Positions 22,401 to 33,980 are shown, numbered from the stretch's first letter. The stretch: 64,000 bases of DNA from Epiperipatus broadwayi (GCA_028023455.1 JAQFVV010006200.1:4687860-4751859); one strand, 5' to 3'. Notes: a model not told the origin generated them from the sequence alone. Numbers and translations: made by a program.

Positions 22401-22722
22401 CATGAAAAAACATGTAAACATAAATTTAAATTTAATTTTGAAAATGTGAAAATTCTTCATGAAGAGAGAAACCATAATAAAAGAAAAATTAAAGAGGCAA
22501 TTTTTATAAACAGGAATAAAACACATTTGATAAATCGACAAGCTTCTAACATTAAAATACGAGATTCGTGGAATTTGAATTGATGACGTTTGCTTCCGCT
22601 TTTAGTTTTTGAATTTAATAGCAGTTGAGGCATGTTTGAAAGTAACCGAAAGTACTTCTGCGGATTTAAAGATTGTTTGAATTGTTTATAAACCGTTTAA
22701 AAATATTATTTCAATTATAATT
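22338..22722 (+). pseudogene. Penelope-like element 3' end, right arm of palindrome
   Basis: Plus-strand mirror of the left arm. The coding part ends at 22583 with the same ENVKILHEERNH and KRKIKEAIFI motifs; one residue differs (Ser to Asn in HEERNH.K). It is 5'-truncated at exactly the same base as the left arm. Both 3' ends point outward, so the two copies lie head to head. Penelope-like elements are known for terminal repeats and inverted partial copies, which fits. The near identity of the arms points to recent formation or to gene conversion. Confidence 0.65.
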
Positions 22723-25700
22723 ACAATATTATTTTTAATTAACGGATATTTTTATTTATTTTACATATATATATAATAGGTGTGCTCAGGTGAGTCACCA
22801 GTGGATTTGTTAGATGAGTGCCAATATATTAATCATTAACAAAATTAGTAGCAAAATACAATGTAACCTTCAATCTTCAATGATGGGAAGAAGGTACCAT
22901 GCACATACAAAAATTAATTTTATGTACTGCATTATTATTTAAAATTGACATAACAAGAAAATGTGTAATTATATATATATAAGTATAGTAAGAATAGAAG
23001 TATTATATAATTAGTTGCTCAGAAGTCCAAATGTTTTAAAGTTAGCATGATGATTCTATTTAAGTAACTAAACTCTATAAAGATAGATAAAAATAACAGG
23101 AATTTAGGTTATATAATAATTTGATTAACACTATTATATATACTTTTTACCACAAGGTTTTTATACAAAGCAGATATTAATGGTCTCATTCAAAGTGATC
23201 CGATGTGCATGAGAGTTTAATAATCAAACTGTGCAAAGTTAGATAAAAAGGATAAGAATTTAGTCAACTCCATTTTCTATAATCCATACCATGGAAATAA
23301 ATATAAAATAAATGTTAATGGTTTTATTTGATTATGTTGAAGATATATATATATATATATTGAGTCATCAAACATGATGCCTTTTAAACATTAATAAGTA
23401 AATACTGATTACACGATATTGGTAAGTATGCTTTATCATAATAAAGATCTTTATATTTAGAACATCCAACATATATCTAATAAATATGTATATAACAACG
23501 TTTGCACTTTCAAATGAAGTAATCAATATTTGTTTTATATTAATTGTTTTTAGCTAATTTATGAAATGTGGTTGAAGTCATTAGGAGATATCAGCTGAAG
23601 AAGTTAAAAGTTTTCCAAATCTGTAATCTTAGTTTCTTATATGATTCAGGAGACAGAGATGAGCTGTGATTTAGGGATCTTTAGTTCTAGAATTTATATC
23701 AAGCTTAAGTAGAAAATACCTCTAAGCTCTTTATGTATATGTGATAATACAAGGTGAAACTCATTAATATTTAAGGGCAAGAATTGATGTTTTGGTTATC
23801 ATGAAAAAGAGGAAAAAATAAATTAGAATTGGACTATACGATTTAGGGTGAGATGAAAGAGAACATATAGAATAATTATTTGTTGAATGTTAACAAAGAA
23901 AGAAGATATGTTTTATGTGAAGTAGAAAAAAACTCACAAAAGTTAGAACAGCAAAAAAAAGTGAACATTTAAATTTTCTTGCTAAGATCTTTATGATAAG
24001 ATTGAGAGGTCGGAGAAACAATATTGTAACGAATAAAATAGAGTTCATTAAGATGGGATAATAGATGAAAAGGAAATGCAGTACTATTGAAAGAATTATT
24101 TCATAATTGTAGAATGAAAAGAGACAATGAATAAAAAGAAGAAATTGATTTTACAATAATATGAAAAAGATTTCAGGAAGAAAGAACGTTTAATTTGGCT
24201 CTCATGCTATTAATCCCATGATCTTTTATGCGCAGAAACTTTTGAGTTTGTCTAATGAAAAACAATTACATATCATACATTTTACATCACATTAAATTTG
24301 TAGTTTAATAATTATTTATCATCGAAATTTATAATTGATTATATTATGCACTACCTGAGCAAGAGAAATATTGTTTCTGTATTTCTAAATAAGATTTGCA
24401 TATATATAATAAATTTATAACCGCTCTTAGAAAATGTCTAAGGAAATCTAGAGAATTGTTAACTCTAATACATTGTGTTTAGCATTCATTGGTCGATTGC
24501 CATAGGCGTATATATATATATATAAAGTAGAAAATCATATATCATTAAATATATAGTATATTATCGTTTCAATTAGTAACCATAAAACAAACAAGTGATA
24601 ATTTCATGCATTATACGATGTGCAGTTTTATATTCATGATTAAAATCATGATAATCTATTTTTAATTTATAATTCTAAAAACACTTTAATAAAGGGGCAT
24701 AATAAAACTAAAACGGCAGTGAATGTACAGCATAATAAGCATTTAAAAAATAAAAATATTGTAAAATTTAAATAAGATTATCTAAAATCAGGAAGCTTAC
24801 AATTTGTTACAAAATATATATATATATATAAATTAAGTAAATAAAAAGAAGGTAACAATCCTAGACATTTATTTTGAGTAAACGTGGTGTAAAAAAAATT
24901 AAAATTATTTTAAATAATTTCTAATCAACATTTTATAATGGATTCACTCAAATAATAATCAAACTTTCTAGATGAATTTAATCTTATTATATTATGAATG
25001 AATGCATGCATTTAAGTACATACTATTTAATTAAGATGCAATACAATAGTCCAATGACAATACAAAATTCCCAAGATTGATTTCAAGGAAAACCTTTTCA
25101 TCTAATTGTATCAAGCCTCCACATCCCTGACTTCAAATAAAAGCAGATCTATTGTGTTTTGTAGTTAGTATGCTGTAGCTTAAAACGGCCTTGTGAATCT
25201 TGTATTGCCATAGATCACAATTGAAAATTTGGCTATTATAAGAATTCTAATATTTTGGTTAAATAATGAGCGAATAGATGCTTAAATGTACTCATTCATA
25301 ATACTATAAGATATCGCTTTTTAATGCGTTAATTGTATAATTGATTATAAATTTAAGAATATGAAATGATTAAGCATGACTTGATTACTTTAAAAGTAAT
25401 ATAAAACCATTTTTTAAATAACAAATCAATAATTTATTAGTGATTCTGATTGATTTAGCGCTGTGATGAAAGTGAGAGTCCTATTAAAAGTTAAAGGTTT
25501 TAAATCCTATTCCCGACTGAAAAAATATTTTGGCAAACTAGTGCAGCTGCTGGTTTGGTTTGTTTTCTTTGATCTCAAACACTCATAATAATTATTTAAT
25601 TGTTAGTACTAGTTCTTTTGTAGAAAATAATATCATGCTATCTGTTTTCTTTATCTATTATCTTGCTTGGTTTAGTGCTATGGTAATTAATGTATTCAAG

Positions 25701-26979
25701 AGATTAAATATCCTGAATCAAATCTCCATTCTGTTACTACCAGCGCTTGAATGTTATATAACCCTTCAGCTGCTGTCTAATCTCAGTCATCTTATAGTTC
25801 CATGTGTACTAATATCAGTTATCTATCTAAATGATGTATAACAGATTCATTAAGTATCTAAGATGTGGCATGCAATGACTATATACCATAGATGATGATC
25901 AAATCTCATTTTTTGGTTTTAATATACTCTTGTCTAGCAACTTCAACTTGTCTTCCAACAAAGGATTTATAATAGATTATAACTTTAATTTAAAACAGAT
26001 TTTTTTTCTTTTAGTTTATTACTAAATGGAAAAAAATCTAAGTGATTAGCTGCTAGAAAAATCATTGAGCATTCAAATACCAAAAATAAGTGTTTTTGTT
26101 GTGATTCATGTATCCTTAGCTCTGAAATTCAATAATTTATCATCATGTTGATAGTTAAATAGCAAAGAACAATTTATTGTCGTAAAAAAGTTTTTTTTTC
26201 TTTTTAGAATTGGAAGCTGTGAATAATAATAATGTTGGAATAGGATATCTATTTTCTCCTAATAATAAATTTAGAATTAGGTCTAGACTTGTTATTTATT
26301 ATGCTTCTGTTAAAGATGGGATTATATTATAAGCATATTAATTAAAATTTGCAAATCTAAATAGTGATGCCAATAATTTGATGTGGTATTAATTCACCCT
26401 ATTCAGGAGACCATTGTTATCAGATTGAATAATCAAAGAATATCTATTGATATAATCCAATAATATTCTCACCTCCAAGTAAGGTTTTGATTATTGCCTT
26501 CTTCGGTGAAAAATAAAATTCAACCCAGATGTAATGCACTTATGCTTATAGCAGACCCTCTTCCCCATTTCTTTTTACCATCTCATATCTATTAATTGTT
26601 TAAGTTTACACTAATGGCATTAGAAGAGAGTGAAGATATTGATCTTAAAAACATATAAGTAAGCAAATAAAAAGATTAAGTGATGTTTCTGAGAAAATTA
26701 TTTAAAAATGTATCTGCTTGAACAAATTTATAAATTATTGGGTTCAGCTCATTACTTTTAAATTCCAATTTTATTTTACAAATGATCTACTTTTAAACTA
26801 TTTAAATATTTTCTCCCAATTTGTGTATAATCTGAACTCATACTAATAAAAAATAATATAGTTCAGTATAATGAGGAGTTGCAGATTTGGAGAACTAAAA
26901 ATTTCTGGATAAATACTCAGCTGAGTAAAAAGAAATAGTTTGATCAATTGTGCTTAATCTATTGGTTAGATGCTCAACA
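22723..26979. other. 4.2 kb AT-rich spacer, nothing recognised
   Basis: AT-rich with short TA repeats (for example 23347-23360, 24507-24524, 24814-24830). The 93-codon plus-strand frame at 25560-25841 is hydrophobic (Leu/Ile/Tyr) but has no family motif or context. A purine-rich stretch at 23750-24190 is unexplained. Confidence 0.4.
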
Positions 26980-26990
26980 TCACAAGATTT

Positions 26991-27077
26991 TTTTTATATG
27001 TCAAAGCATTGATTGGGAAGCAAACCTGGACCAGCTACTTGGAAGGTAGCTATGCTAACCGCTAGGCCATCAACACT
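26991..27077 (-). mobile_element. tRNA-derived SINE with target-site duplication (TCC anticodon-like arm)
   Basis: On the minus strand: A box tggcctagcgg, a perfect 5-bp anticodon-type stem gctac/gtagc closing the 7-base loop cttccaa (TCC, glycine-like), B box ggtttgcttccc, the tail 'aatgctttgacata' and an A run. The tail resembles that of family A. The 11-bp string tcacaagattt flanks it (26980-26990 and 27078-27088). Only ~87 bp long, it is close to a bare tRNA with a short tail, but the acceptor stem is not formed, so it is not called a tRNA gene. Confidence 0.8.
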
Positions 27078-27089
27078 TCACAAGATTTA

Positions 27090-28041
27090 ATGACAATTTA
27101 ATAAGTAAATTTACTTATTTTTAAGATAGCTCAGTTTTTAGTTTATTTTGGATATTATTTTTAATATGGATGTCAGAACTTTTTCACATTAGCTCCAGTC
27201 TGATCTCAACCCAATATTTCAATAAATAACTATTAAGTATTAACATGATTCTTGATAATATTGTTCTTTTAAATTACTGACACATAATAATTATATAGGT
27301 AGATGATTTTTGGACTTTTAAATTACTTTAAAGTTTGTTGCAAATAAAAAAAACTAATCTGTCTTTAAAAAACAGAAGTGTGACTGAGATGTGATTCTCA
27401 ATATACTATATAAAAGCATAGAAAGTCAATTTTTTTGTTTTACATATCAATTCATTATTAATCTTTAATATATCATCACTCTTTTCAGTATTTACATTTC
27501 TCAATTTTTTCTTTATATTTATTAATCTCTCAGTAATAACCACTGTATTATACAAAACGTTTCACACCAATTTTTTCTTTCATTTCAGCCCATTGTAATG
27601 ATATTTAAATATATCCATACTTTTTCCAGTATTTATATTTCTACTTAAGTTTACTTTCAATTTTATTCATCTTTCACTAATAATTAAAGGTCGTCCCCCC
27701 ATATTATTATTTTCCCCACAATACTGTTTTTGTAGATGCTTTAGATTAGATTAATTTTTTTTTTATTACAGTGACAATATCATTAATCTGGCTCCCTATA
27801 ATTTGACAATTTTTATCAGCCAGAAACGAAGCTTTTAAATTTTCATGAGTGCCAAAATCCAGCCTTTAAAATAGAAGTGCCATGTGAGATTCAGTGTAGT
27901 GGTAAAGCAACACAAGCTCAATCTATCATTTTGGTTCTTGAACATCACACAATCTTTATATTTTGTTTTTTAATAAGATTTATTTTTGCTAGGAAAAAAG
28001 ATCAACTTTCATTTATATGTTCATAACAGTCAAAAAGTTTC

Positions 28042-28043
<2 letters not shown>
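27090..28043. other. AT-rich spacer, nothing firmly recognised
   Basis: AT-rich. A tRNA-like string near 27896 (gtgtagtggtaaagcaacac) may be one more decayed SINE head. Confidence 0.35.

Positions 28044-28101
<58 letters not shown>
28044..28101 (+). repeat. (AG)29 microsatellite
   Basis: An uninterrupted AG dinucleotide tract of 58 bp. The 74-codon frame spanning it encodes an Arg-Glu run and is an artefact of the repeat. Confidence 0.95.
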
Positions 28102-28103
<2 letters not shown>

Positions 28104-28930
28104 TAAGTTGGGAAAAAAAATCTATTTCTCAATCAGCTGAAATGAAATTTATAATAGAAAACTTACATTTTAAAAAACTAATTTTGCTGGGGAAAATAGA
28201 GGAAGATTGATCAATAAATTTTTAATTAATTTATTTTTGGTTTCATGAAAATAATATTGCATATTTTATTTTTATGTATTAAAATTAATATAAATTAATA
28301 GTTATTAACATTTTATATTTATAATGAGGCAAGAATATATATTACTGGATTATTTTTAATTTCGCAAGAAGGTTAATCTATGAAAACTGAAGAACCAGAT
28401 TAATGATACTAATTTTTGATTCACAATAGCTAGAAAAAATTGCTTATAATCTTTTTTCAGTTCATTAATGCTCTTCCACCCCTTTTCATTGTTTTTTTTT
28501 TGTTTCAATTTTTATTTTATTTAAAAATACTTTTAATTCTACAATAACTAACAATATATATCTGTTTCTCGTATTATTATTTTATCAATTATTTACACAT
28601 CTAATGTTTATTTTAAACTCTTTAAATTTTTTTTTGTTTCACTGTTTTAGAACCGTTGATAATTAATTTTCTTTTCATTTATCATTTTTAATTGGTAATT
28701 TATTTGCTTTCTCAATTACTTATTTGTGTGCCTTTTATTTGTTGTTTATTTAATTTTGATAATTAATTATTTAACGCTAAGTGAAGTATTTTATTTTAAA
28801 TCGTTGTTTATATGTTGAATGTCAGTTACCTCTAAAAATTTAAATTTATAGTCCTTTTGTTTACACGGGTAATTTAAGTTAATAATTTATTATAGCATTT
28901 TTATTTAAATTTTGAAAAAAATGATAATAA
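28102..28930. other. AT-rich spacer, nothing recognised
   Basis: Very AT-rich, T-rich on the plus strand, no signature. Confidence 0.4.
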
Positions 28931-28934
28931 TCAC

Positions 28935-29555
28935 CATCGCTTTCAAATATTTCAGTCTACTTCAAATTAAAGATCTCTTCTAAGTTTAATCCAGGTTTTC
29001 TTATCCATAACTTCTCCACATTTATTCTAGTAAACTTTATTTTATTTATTCATTTTATATGTGGTCTCTTTCTAGATTATTTTACCATCAATTGGGACAC
29101 AGTTTAAAACTATAATTGTCCAACTATTGTAATCTCTTAATTTTTTAATGATATCAGTAATAACTATTTATTCTCTTAATCATGCTTTTTGTATTTGATC
29201 TTTCTTTGTTAAGCTCAACATTCATTATTTTATATTTTGCTATGTTGTTTCAGAATTTTGCATTGTTCTTTCGGTAAATGCCTAATCTCAAATCCATAAA
29301 TAAATACTGATAAAATATATTTATTTAAAAATTTAGTATCTGAACACATATTTAGTTATTTTTATCAACAGTACTTTATCCAATATTAATTCTATACTTA
29401 ATTTTATCCATTAGACTTTTATTTGCATTATTGATTTGACAGATATATTTAGAGTCATTATCTCCTATTCAGTGCCACCTATCTTTACTTTTGACGATAC
29501 ATTTCATTGCTGATTTCTTCTTTATTTTAACATTGACACTTTCCTAATGAATTAT
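28935..29555 (-). pseudogene. Decayed 3' part of the RTE-like LINE
   Basis: It aligns block by block with 18600-19260 of the young LINE on the same strand: 'aagtttaatcca', 'atgtggtctc', 'cagtttaaaa', 'attgtcca', 'aatgaggtcagtaa'-like, 'agtgtccaagtctcagatcca'-like and 'tctattatg..tt' blocks occur in the same order, with many substitutions and an internal gap near 29130. No frame remains open. Confidence 0.7.
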
Positions 29556-29559
29556 ATTA

Positions 29560-31370
29560 TATTATAATATGATTAAAATAAGACAATTTTAGATTTAAAT
29601 ATTTAAGGTGTTTTAGTCAATTATAAATTTACCCTTTTCACATTGTAAATAATGTTATTTATAGAATATTAATAATTATCAAATATATAGTGTTATTTAT
29701 TCATAATGGAGGCAGAATGGTTTGTTCCCTATAATTACAAATACATTAAACTATGTTAATTTTATAGTTATAACTATCAACATTTGCTTGATTATTAAAA
29801 CATTTATTAAAAGTAAGTTTTTGTCTTTACTCCTCTATAACTGATTATTAATTTAATAATTATTGATATCATACTTCATCTGGCTGGTACATTAAGTTCA
29901 TTCTGAACCCCTCACTGTAAAGCTTAAAGAATAAGTGGGCCCATTCTCTTGATCCACAAAAAATATACAGAGTACTATTTATTCATAATGAGGGACAGTT
30001 GTTTGCTTTTCTTAATTAAATATACATTAAACTATATTAATTATATATTTTTACAATATAAATAGCTTGGTTAATTCTTCAACAGAATAATATTTGCATT
30101 GTTCTTGCTGGTGACACTTTTTGTAATCATTCAACATTTCAATAATAATTCATTATTTTAATTTAATGAATTGAACTTGATTTGTTAAAAACATACATTT
30201 ACAAGAAAAAAAAAACAGATTTAAATTTCACTACTATTGAAAAAATATTAACAGACTACACAATGAGAACAAAAGATGTTTTTTATCATTCAATGGAAAG
30301 CAGAAAAAGTCAATTAAGTAACTTTAGAAAATTAACAAAATATTGTTTGACTGAAATTTATTTTTAAAACAGGCTTGAGTAAATGTGAAGCCCTGATCAA
30401 TTTATAAAATTCTGTTTCAAATCATTAAAATTACAATATAATTTTTAGAATATCTCAAAAGAACATTCCATAATGTCAGTACTAATGTTAGTGGTCAGTT
30501 TTTCAAGGAATGGTCATCGTTACTGACCATGATTTTATTTATGTATGTTATGCTAGAATTTGTTAATTTATTTCTACTTTTAAAAATAAACATATAATAT
30601 CACATATATTTTTGTTTTTTATTAATTATTATACAATTATTGTATAAAAATGATCATGAATTTTTAATAACCTATGCAAAAAGTCAAGTTTTTTTTGTTA
30701 TTCCAAAAAAAATTGTCAAGGTAATCTTGCAAAGGATCTAGAAACTGGAATACAAAGAATCAAATTTATCAAACACATTGACAGCGGACTAAATTGCTTT
30801 GACTTCATCATCTAATCAAAAATACTGATCTCTTCAGATTTTTTTTTTTAAAATTAATAATATCAGTATTTATTAGTTTGTAATTTTACCATTAAAAAAT
30901 TGTGAAACATCTTAATAGATGGACATAAAAGCACAATGTTAAGCAAATATTAAAAAGTGCTTTCTCTGATTTTTTATCTAAAGAGTTAATTAAAATCTGT
31001 GATGTGCAGTAGTCTATGACTGACTGTTGACTGATTATCTACAATTTTAATTATCTAGTTTAAAAAATATGAAATAAATAAATTAAAAATTAATAAAATT
31101 GAATTAATAAAATTTGCATGTGTAATTATTTATCTGATGAGTGCCATTATAAATTATCTTTGCCATTTCTTCACTTTATGCACTATAAGTCAAATTATGT
31201 TATTTCTTTTTTCTTTCTTTCTAGATTTATTATGGCTTTATCTTTTTTTATAATTTAATTATTTTTGTTGATATTTAATAATGTATATTTTAAAAATTAA
31301 ATTGTATTATAAGATGTGTATAAATGTTAAACATCTTTATTATACAGAGTTTGCTATTATTTATGGTTTC
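29560..31370. other. AT-rich spacer with a possible old duplication
   Basis: Passages at 29690-29830 and 29970-30110 share 'tatttattcataatg', 'acattaaactat' and related strings about 280 bp apart, which suggests a diverged tandem duplication. Otherwise featureless. Confidence 0.35.
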
Positions 31371-31372
31371 AG

Positions 31373-31465
31373 GCACCCATGGGAAGACTTGAAATCAAAT
31401 GTCAATGAAAAGATGTTGGGTGGGAGTTCTAAATATTTATATGTTAAAATAAATCATGTTAAGAG
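31373..31465 (+). CDS. Possible internal exon, 31 codons, function uncertain
   Basis: A T-rich tract ending in AG (ttatttatggtttcag, 31357-31372) precedes, and a GTAATA donor (31466-31471) follows. The 93-nt segment keeps the frame (one leading and two trailing bases of split codons) and reads HPWEDLKSNVNEK then KYLYVKINHVKR. Composition is less AT-biased than the flanks. The HPWE start immediately after a splice site recalls the PRELI/slowmo domain, where a similar HPWE lies near the N-terminus, but the rest is too divergent to claim this. I did not find neighbouring exons. It could also be chance or a piece of an element. Confidence 0.3.
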
Positions 31466-31469
31466 GTAA

Positions 31470-32578
31470 TAAATAATAATAAAATATTGCAGATATTCTC
31501 AATGTAGTTTTCTATTACTCTGTTATCTCACTTTCTGGCAGGGATCTTAGCATAGATACATTTTATTATTTTTGCAACAGTAATATAAGATCTATTTGCA
31601 CATACATACATCTCAGTGTTATCGATCTGGCATTATAAGATTCATTGCGGAAAATTATCTATGAGATAAAACATTATTACACCTTCTGTTACTGCCTAGC
31701 CCATAAAATTGTTCGGAGAAACTAATTCCGTTTTCCAGGAAATCAGTTATATGTTTATGTGAATATATAAAAATTATTTTTGTTTACATTCAAGCTATCT
31801 TACGTTATAGTGTTATATTTATTTAAATTCTTATTATATGCTTCGTAATCCCATTAGTAAAATTAAAAGCTTAACATAAATATAAAAAATAAGAATGCGA
31901 TTTTAATATTGTTTTATTAAAACAAATACATCTATAAAGAGTATTTCTTGTAGATAGTATTAATATAATTGACAGATGAAAGTAAATGCAAATTAATGTA
32001 GAATTTATTTAAACAAGTTTAAAATATTATATACATATATAATCCAAAGATTAGAGCTTTCAGTTTTAAAACAGTCTCTATTTTTTTATTGTTTTATATC
32101 TAATTAAATCGGCAGAAAGATTAAAGTTTTATTTAGAAGTTATAACTACGCATACTATATATATATATATCCATATGTTTTACCTTTGAATATGCCTTAG
32201 AATATCAATACGTTTATTTCTTCTTTGTTCACCGCATTCTAAAGTAAAACTTTAACAAAAATATGACTACGAATCTTAAAGAGTACATCTTGAAAAGGCT
32301 AAAAAGTTAAAAAAATTCTACAGTCACTATAAGTAGGTAAGACAAGAGTCTAAAAAACTGTTGTTGAATAAACTGTTTTTATAAACAAGTACTTCTAGCA
32401 GATGTTATCTATCGGAATACTGTAGTTTAAAAAAAGAGAGAGAGAGAAGAAAGAATCCTCCTGTGGGATTGGGCTTATAAGATAAATGAGGAAACCTGTA
32501 TTGAAATGTAATTGTTTGAAATTGTAGCAATCAAAAGTCGAACAAATTAAAAGACTCGAGAAATTATTAATTTCTTTA
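31470..32578. other. AT-rich spacer, nothing recognised
   Basis: No signature apart from short TA runs (32157-32172) and a short GA tract near 32434-32447. Confidence 0.4.
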
Positions 32579-32583
32579 CATAT

Positions 32584-32589
32584 TTTATT
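32584..32589 (-). promoter_or_regulatory. Polyadenylation signal AATAAA (minus strand)
   Basis: AATAAA on the minus strand, 90 bp downstream of the stop codon of the coding candidate at 32679-33009. Such hexamers are common in AT-rich DNA, so the position is the only support. Confidence 0.35.
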
Positions 32590-32678
32590 AATAATTTAAA
32601 ATTAAAGAAGTCTTACAAATTTCGATTTCATCGTAATAAAACTAAAAGCTGAAAACAGATATAGATCCATACAACTAC

Positions 32679-32858
32679 TTAGCATTCTATTTCCTTACGA
32701 CAAGCATACGGAACATTCATCGGCTGTTCCAAATCAGAGAAAATAACCCGAGGCGCCGTCTTCACCCTGTATGATTTTACGGCTTCACACAATACAGTGT
32801 TTGTAGGTTCAGACTCAACAAGAGGCCGGTTTGAGTTCTCTTGTCGAAGTTGATCAGT
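32679..32858 (-). CDS. Unrecognised protein C-terminus, 59 codons, downstream half of a frame-split pair
   Basis: Minus-strand open frame without its own ATG start, so it escapes ATG-based ORF calling. It reads TDQLRQENSNRPLVESEP near its start and APRVIFSDLEQPMNVPYACR near its end, stopping at TAA (32681-32679). Residue use is balanced (Glu, Arg, Pro, Cys, Asn, Val), in contrast to the Lys/Ile/Asn/Phe frames elsewhere, and GC is locally raised. I do not recognise the family. It follows the frame at 32857-33009 with a +1 offset exactly at an A6 run (32859-32864), and a polyadenylation hexamer lies 90 bp past the stop. It may be the last exon of a host gene, a recent pseudogene, or part of an unidentified element. 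Confidence 0.5.
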   Translation of the reverse strand, partial: TDQLRQENSNRPLVESEPTNTVLCEAVKSYRVKTAPRVIFSDLEQPMNVPYACRKEIEC

Positions 32859-33009
32859 AAAAAAGCGCGTCTAGCATTATCATCTGAAAGGCGAAACTCT
32901 CATTCAAAATCTTACGACGATTGGTAAACAAGTAGGCTATATACAGACCACCTACAAAATCATCTACAGAGACATCTAGTGCGTAAAAGGAGCGACAAAA
33001 AAGCAATCT
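32857..33009 (-). CDS. Unrecognised coding frame, 51 codons, upstream half of the pair
   Basis: Minus-strand open frame preceded by a pyrimidine-rich tract ending in AG (tttttttctaaag, ending at 33008), a good splice acceptor. It reads LDVSVDDFVGGLYIAYLF then TNRRKILNESFAFQMIMLDA, again with protein-like composition. It runs into TGA just after the A6 run (T6 on this strand), while the frame one base over continues for 59 more codons. Possible explanations are an assembly or sequencing length error in the homopolymer, a real 1-nt mutation in a young pseudogene, or +1 frameshifting at CTT TTT T. No homologue comes to mind. Confidence 0.5.
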
Positions 33010-33095
33010 TTAGAAAAAAAGTAAAGAACAGTTGATCTACAATAATAAGGATTAAAGAACCCGCAGGGAAAGATTATGACACTTATGAAAAATAT

Positions 33096-33130
33096 CACGT
33101 GCTTATAAGAGTATGTATATCACGTGATAT
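33096..33130. promoter_or_regulatory. Paired CACGTG E-boxes
   Basis: CACGTG occurs at 33096-33101 and 33121-33126, the second inside a perfect 14-bp palindrome (33117-33130). Given the AT content, two such hexamers 25 bp apart are unlikely by chance. They lie 90-120 bp upstream (minus-strand sense) of the coding candidate at 32679-33009. This is the type of site bound by bHLH-leucine-zipper factors; any role here is inference. Confidence 0.45.
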
Positions 33131-33600
33131 TAAATCTCGCTCGAAATTCAGAAACTTGATAAAAAAAAAATAGGGAAAATATTTGTAAAGTGGGAATTTA
33201 TTTTGATTTGCATAAAATTTTAAGATATACTTTTAATTTTGACTATAATTATATTCATTTGATATTTTTGATTTTAAATAAAATTGATTTTATTTAAAAT
33301 TATCTCTCTACAATTTCTCCGAAATTTTTGATTTTTTTAAAAAGAATAATTTAGTAAAATGGGAAATATTTAGCGTATTAATTAAATTTGAGTCGCTTCT
33401 ACACTTTTTTTTTGTCAAATATTAACCAATAATCAATTTATCGTAATTTACAATTTATGCAATCATCTTAATCTCAATTTTTAAACATCATGAAACAATT
33501 CCGTTAAAAAAAAAGGACTCGTAACTAACATTAGGAGAATTTAACAAAATAGAACAATTAATATATACAAGGAACCTACTTAGAATTTTGATTTTCTGCC

Positions 33601-33787
33601 TCAAATTTGAATCACGCCGCAATCCAAAACATCAATCTTTGCACAGTGGGCCTTTAAATAACTCCAGGTCTTCTTCAGGCTCTTGACTGTAAATGATGAC
33701 AAAAATTGGGGGAAAATAGATGTACAATTACTAGACTGATTAACTGTAAGGTGTAATCCCACCTTCAGATAGAGCACGTTGAACTCT
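33601..33787 (-). other. Open minus-strand frame of ~61 codons, unassigned
   Basis: A frame without ATG start reads FTVKSLKKTWSYLKAHCAKI then DVLDCGVIQI and stops at 33603-33601. A good acceptor-like tract (ttgtcatcatttacag, ending at 33687 on the minus strand) lies inside it. In a second frame the same DNA also reads plausibly (SQEPEEDLELFKGPLC), so the coding interpretation is ambiguous and the segment could be part of a repeat. It is directly followed upstream by a family C SINE. Confidence 0.25.
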
Positions 33788-33857
33788 TATATCTGAAGTT
33801 TGAAGGATTTCTTATTACAAACACAAACTACTAACACAAAAATAAAATAGGCACAAT

Positions 33858-33980
33858 GGAATGTTTGTTGGTCAGGAGTTCATAAGATGTTTGAGTACCG
33901 GAAGTGACAGAGTTGTATTATAATGCATGGATCTTGGGCTCCAGGGTCTGACACATTACCACACAACAAAGCATGCATAG
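33858..33980 (-). mobile_element. Family C SINE, minus strand, diverged head
   Basis: On the minus strand: tgtcacttccggtactcaaa, catcttatgaactcctgacc and caacaaa match the family C body (tctggcactcaaac, cttatgaattcccaagcaat). The tRNA-like head is strongly diverged. Confidence 0.5.

Noticed and set aside
25560-25841. 93-codon hydrophobic frame
   Set aside because: Composition as expected by chance in AT-rich DNA, with no motif, signal or neighbour to support it.
27986-28210. Frame with an Arg-Glu run
   Set aside because: Product of the (AG)29 repeat.
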